This document shows, one piece after another, positions 5,811 to 8,788 of a stretch of DNA of 8,788 bases (positions are counted from its first letter, which is position 1; each line of letters begins with the position of its first letter). The notes beneath the pieces are model-generated. The model made no database searches, was not told the DNA's origin, and saw only the letters and a list, made by a program, of their open reading frames with translations. Source of the stretch: an uncultured Pseudomonadota bacterium (GTDB taxonomy: Bacteria > SAR324 > NAC60-12); NCBI GenBank assembly GCA_913052275.1, contig CAJXDX010000065.1, positions 1 to 8,788 of the forward strand. Direction: 5' to 3'. Made by a program: the position numbers and the translations under genes.

Positions 5811-8480
5811 ATGAGACCTAATCCATTTTTTATACTCCTGGTAATTGCCTCTGTAATAGTTAGCCTTGTTTCAAGTGTATTAGCTGAAAGCTCCAACAAT
5901 TTAACTGTAGTAAATACACGTTCAGGTTCATATCCTCTTCCTGTTCCTGTTCTTAGATTACCAGACCTTCCAATTTTTTCCCTGGTTTCAGTATCAGAAG
6001 CACCTGTCCCGGAACTGCCTGACTGGCACAGTTCACGTTTTGTTCCGGATGACCCAGGCTGGCTTGACAGGTCGGGAAAATATTATAAGGAAGGCATAGT
6101 TCAGTTATTTCGAGGAAACTTGAGTCTGGCGTTAATGAGATTTCAAACAGTCATAGAGGAGTATCCTGAAACTGATTGGCTTATTCCATCTAGGTTTTGG
6201 CAGGGGCAAATCTTTGCACAGCGCCAAAAATATGCTCAATCAGCGAAATCATTGAATCTTTTTCTGAATTCGCTGAAACAAAGCAGGTACTCTGAACGCT
6301 ACATTGACTTCCAGGATTTTAGCAGGTACACACTTGCTTGGTTGACATTTAAGCAGAAAAAATACAATGAAGTTACTGATATTATTGAAAAATATGAAAA
6401 TAAAATTGATAGTGAGAAAATTCGCAGCCGACTGCTTTATTTAAGATATTTGGCGAATGTTAAATTAAATAAGAATAAGGCAACGCTCAGTGTTCTTGAA
6501 AAATTAATAAAGGATTTTCCCAATGATTTTGAACATATATTACTCTTAGGGGAATTTTATTATTCACAGAAAAGCTGGCGGAAATTAACAAGTTTCGTTG
6601 CTACTCATTCTAAAAATACCAAATTTTATAATGATTCAAAAATGGAGCATTTTCTATGGCTTGGTTTAGATGCTCATTTAAACCTTAAACAATGGAATAA
6701 AGCGAAAAAATTAATAAGGTCCTTGGAAAAACTAGGTGTACAAAGTACTGATAAACTTGCTAAAGCTTATTTAAAACTGAATCTGCATACAAAACAAATT
6801 GAACAGGCATGGAAAGACTGGATGAATATAGAGGATCAGATACTTCGTGCACAAGCCTTGAGGGCATTAATACACCGTGCCGTTAAAGTTGAGGAATTTA
6901 ATTTTTTACTCAAATTGGAGACTGAGCTTAACTCAATAAACACTTATTGGCGGTCATGGCAGGATGAAGTTGAATTGATTTATGCATACCTCTATCTGCG
7001 CCTAAATCAGATAGAAAAGTCGAAAACATTTCTTGAATCATCAAATAAATATTCGTTGAAGGGAGATGACACACAGTCTTCAATTGTCAATGAAGAAAGC
7101 CTTTTTTTAAGTACAGTAATCGAGCTGATTTCTTCAAATTACCAGAGAGCATTCATACTGATTAAGCAGTTACTGGAAAGTTACCCGGATTCAGATCGAC
7201 TTTCAGATTATTATTTTTGGTATGGAGTTTTGCAGTATGAAATAGAAAAAAATTCTATGCAGACAATCATGGCCATGCGCCAGGTTGACATAAATGGTAA
7301 CAGGGCGGATGATCTTCTGTTCCTGCTGGCTAAGGTAAATCATGACCAGCAGAACTGGGCTGCAGTAAACTTGTCTCTTTTAAATTTGAAAAAGTATTAT
7401 CCAGGATCACCATTTCTGGAAGAAGGTCTTTATTTACAGTCACAAGCTACTTTTGAGCAGAAGCAATACAATTTAGCACTGGAAATATTAAATGAACTTC
7501 AAAACACTTTTGATCCATTAAAAAAGCCTGTAAGAGCAATAGATCTTAGAGTTCGGATTCTTATGGCGATGCAAAGATATGAACAGGCAGATGATGTGCT
7601 CAGGAGATCGATCACAATGCATGCAGACTTTTCTCTGATAAAATTGAGGATTGAAGTATTGAAACACATTAATGATCCTCGGCGTATCATTGGTGTTACA
7701 GGTCTTGGATTAGGCATTTCTATAAGTGAAGACCAGGGTTTTTTGTTCTTTCACCAGGCAGATGCTCTCTATGAAATGAAACAATATGAGCAGGCATACA
7801 CGGTTTATAATTTTGCATTAAAAAATCCCCCGGAAAATAAAAGTCGCTTCATCAATTACAGGATTCTGAAAACTCATTATGAATTGGGTAGAATTGATGA
7901 GTTAGAGCAAGGGGCCAGTCTATTGTTGGGTGAGGTTAAAGATGACGATTATGCCAGCGAAATACTGCATTTGCTCAGTGATTATTTTCTTGAAAGAAAA
8001 CAAAAAGAAAAGGCCAAACCTTATTTGAAGCAACTTGTAGCTAATTATGAAAAATCTGTGCGTCAGGAGGGCCTGGAACCCGAACAAAGGGTTGAGCAGA
8101 TTGTTCTCATAGGGGAAATATATAACGATCTGGATGAATATGAGCAGGCGGAACGCTGGTTAAACCATGCATTGAAATCGATGGAAACTGTTGAAGACGG
8201 CCGTAAGAAATGGCAGTTACGTATACTTAGAGAAAAGGGGTTTGCACTATTTAAACTTGACAAACACAGTAAGGCTTTGGCTGCCAGCCTCAAGGTGCTT
8301 TACCTAGACCGAAGCTTGTCCGATCAACAAATGTATGATCTGAATTTAAGAATAGCTTCCAGCTATGTGAAGCTGAACCGCAATAAAGAAGCTAAAGCAA
8401 TTTATCGTAAAATGCTCAATAATTTTGAAGACAGTGATCGTCAGAAAGAAGTAGAAGCCCTGCTTGGTAATTTGATGTAA
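5811..8480 (+). CDS. Large exported TPR-repeat protein, function unknown
   Basis: I do not recognise a specific family. From the ATG at 5811 (889 residues) the protein starts with a Sec signal: Arg2, a hydrophobic core (about 6-24) and a likely cut after VLA (23-25). There is no lipobox cysteine, so the mature form should be soluble in the periplasm or outside. A proline-rich linker (about 40-72) leads into helical repeats of TPR type that run to the end. Examples are GIVQLFRGNLSLALMRFQTV with EYPETDW (about 95-123), the region 535-565 with FEQKQYNLALEIL, ALYEMKQYEQAYTVYNFAL (652-670), DEYEQAERWLNHAL (775-788) and KLNRNKEAKAIYRKML (854-869). This resembles BamD/YbgF-type scaffolds, but no catalytic motif is visible. 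The frame also opens at TTG 5790, three bases after mnmH; the ATG is preferred because it begins at the signal. It probably belongs to the recA-mnmH transcript. Confidence 0.8.
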   Translation: MRPNPFFILLVIASVIVSLVSSVLAESSNNLTVVNTRSGSYPLPVPVLRLPDLPIFSLVSVSEAPVPELPDWHSSRFVPDDPGWLDRSGKYYKEGIVQLFRGNLSLALMRFQTVIEEYPETDWLIPSRFWQGQIFAQRQKYAQSAKSLNLFLNSLKQSRYSERYIDFQDFSRYTLAWLTFKQKKYNEVTDIIEKYENKIDSEKIRSRLLYLRYLANVKLNKNKATLSVLEKLIKDFPNDFEHILLLGEFYYSQKSWRKLTSFVATHSKNTKFYNDSKMEHFLWLGLDAHLNLKQWNKAKKLIRSLEKLGVQSTDKLAKAYLKLNLHTKQIEQAWKDWMNIEDQILRAQALRALIHRAVKVEEFNFLLKLETELNSINTYWRSWQDEVELIYAYLYLRLNQIEKSKTFLESSNKYSLKGDDTQSSIVNEESLFLSTVIELISSNYQRAFILIKQLLESYPDSDRLSDYYFWYGVLQYEIEKNSMQTIMAMRQVDINGNRADDLLFLLAKVNHDQQNWAAVNLSLLNLKKYYPGSPFLEEGLYLQSQATFEQKQYNLALEILNELQNTFDPLKKPVRAIDLRVRILMAMQRYEQADDVLRRSITMHADFSLIKLRIEVLKHINDPRRIIGVTGLGLGISISEDQGFLFFHQADALYEMKQYEQAYTVYNFALKNPPENKSRFINYRILKTHYELGRIDELEQGASLLLGEVKDDDYASEILHLLSDYFLERKQKEKAKPYLKQLVANYEKSVRQEGLEPEQRVEQIVLIGEIYNDLDEYEQAERWLNHALKSMETVEDGRKKWQLRILREKGFALFKLDKHSKALAASLKVLYLDRSLSDQQMYDLNLRIASSYVKLNRNKEAKAIYRKMLNNFEDSDRQKEVEALLGNLM

Positions 8481-8511
8481 TAAAAAAAGTGAAAAAGTTA
8501 TCTAAACAGAA

Positions 8512-8527
8512 TGTTTCACGTGAAACA
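8512..8527. promoter_or_regulatory. parS: Chromosomal centromere site parS (ParB-binding)
   Basis: TGTTTCACGTGAAACA is a perfect 16-bp palindrome and is identical to the bacterial chromosomal parS consensus. ParB (Spo0J) loads here as a CTP-dependent clamp, spreads, and works with ParA and SMC in origin segregation. It lies in the 55-bp gap between the TPR gene and cmk, ending eight bases before the cmk ATG. Such sites mostly cluster in the origin-proximal part of the chromosome, so the window may be near oriC; parA and parB themselves are not here. Confidence 0.92.
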
Positions 8528-8535
8528 ATCATCTT

Positions 8536-8788
8536 ATGAGTTTTAAAATAATTGCCATTGATGGTCCTGCCGGAGTAGGTAAAAGCACAATTGCCCATAA
8601 ACTAGCTGCTGAACTCAGCTGTGTATATGTAGATACCGGAGCAATGTTTCGCTGTTTGGCATTGAGTTGGGGAAAGCAGGGTTGTCCGAAAAGCGATCTT
8701 TCCCTGCAGGAACTGGGCGAACAGACAAGGATTTATTTTGAAGATGAGAAAACATTTTGTGATGAAATTGATGTGACTGATGAAATCA
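8536..8788 (+). CDS. cmk: Cytidylate kinase, N-terminal part (runs off window)
   Basis: Cytidylate kinase phosphorylates CMP and dCMP with ATP in pyrimidine nucleotide recycling. Only the first 84 residues are in the window. They show the Walker A IDGPAGVGKST (8-18) and the family block VDTGAMFR (32-39), where most members have DTGAMYR; a DVTDEI close to the window end matches the usual EDVTDEI before the NMP-binding region. The ATG at 8536 is the only sensible start: an in-frame TGA lies at 8521-8523 inside parS. No Shine-Dalgarno is seen, and the place it would occupy is next to parS. The gene follows the TPR gene by 55 bp with no visible terminator, so it may be read through from recA or have its own weak promoter. 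The 3' end lies outside, so its completeness is unknown. Confidence 0.95.
   Translation, partial: MSFKIIAIDGPAGVGKSTIAHKLAAELSCVYVDTGAMFRCLALSWGKQGCPKSDLSLQELGEQTRIYFEDEKTFCDEIDVTDEI

Noticed and set aside
8481..8511. Possible terminator or promoter between the TPR gene and cmk
   Set aside because: There is an A-rich run but no GC-rich stem, and the only -10-like TATCTA (8499-8504) has no -35 at suitable spacing.

Overview
This AT-rich window comes from a bacterial chromosome and looks like ordinary core genome rather than a mobile or accessory island. The host is probably Gram-negative: it carries UDP-xylose synthase, a secreted TPR protein with a Sec signal, mnmH and a chromosomal parS. 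I cannot fix the phylum from sequence alone. RecA has an AEHAFDR motif that I remember from Bacteroidetes-like RecAs, and only recA has a canonical Shine-Dalgarno. In contrast, the best promoter matches are of the sigma70 TTGAAC-17-TATAAT kind.

Layout. The left third is on the minus strand. It holds smpB (28-483), the tRNA CCA-adding enzyme gene cca (551-1942, with a possible TTG start at 2020) and a UDP-glucuronate decarboxylase gene (2296-3234). An AT-rich gap lies between uxs and cca. A 391-bp divergent intergenic region (3235-3625) separates uxs from recA. It holds a good minus-strand promoter for uxs and a candidate plus-strand recA promoter whose spacer contains a perfect inverted repeat. 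To the right, all on the plus strand, are recA (3626-4663), mnmH (4660-5787, overlapping recA by ATGA), a large exported TPR protein (5811-8480) and the start of cmk (8536 to the window end). A perfect 16-bp parS centromere site (8512-8527) lies in the 55-bp gap just before cmk.

How the genes fit together. smpB and cca both serve translation: SmpB drives tmRNA rescue, and CCA addition matures tRNAs. recA and mnmH are tightly coupled, which places a selenium-dependent tRNA wobble modification enzyme under the recA promoter. The TPR gene follows with a very short gap and probably belongs to the same transcript. No clear terminator is visible before cmk.

The most notable signals are the parS site, the palindrome in the recA promoter (a candidate LexA or SOS operator), the recA-mnmH overlap and unusual residues in the RecA nucleotide and DNA-binding loops. 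I see no CRISPR, insertion sequence, toxin-antitoxin, phage or biosynthetic cluster, and no clearly new multigene system.
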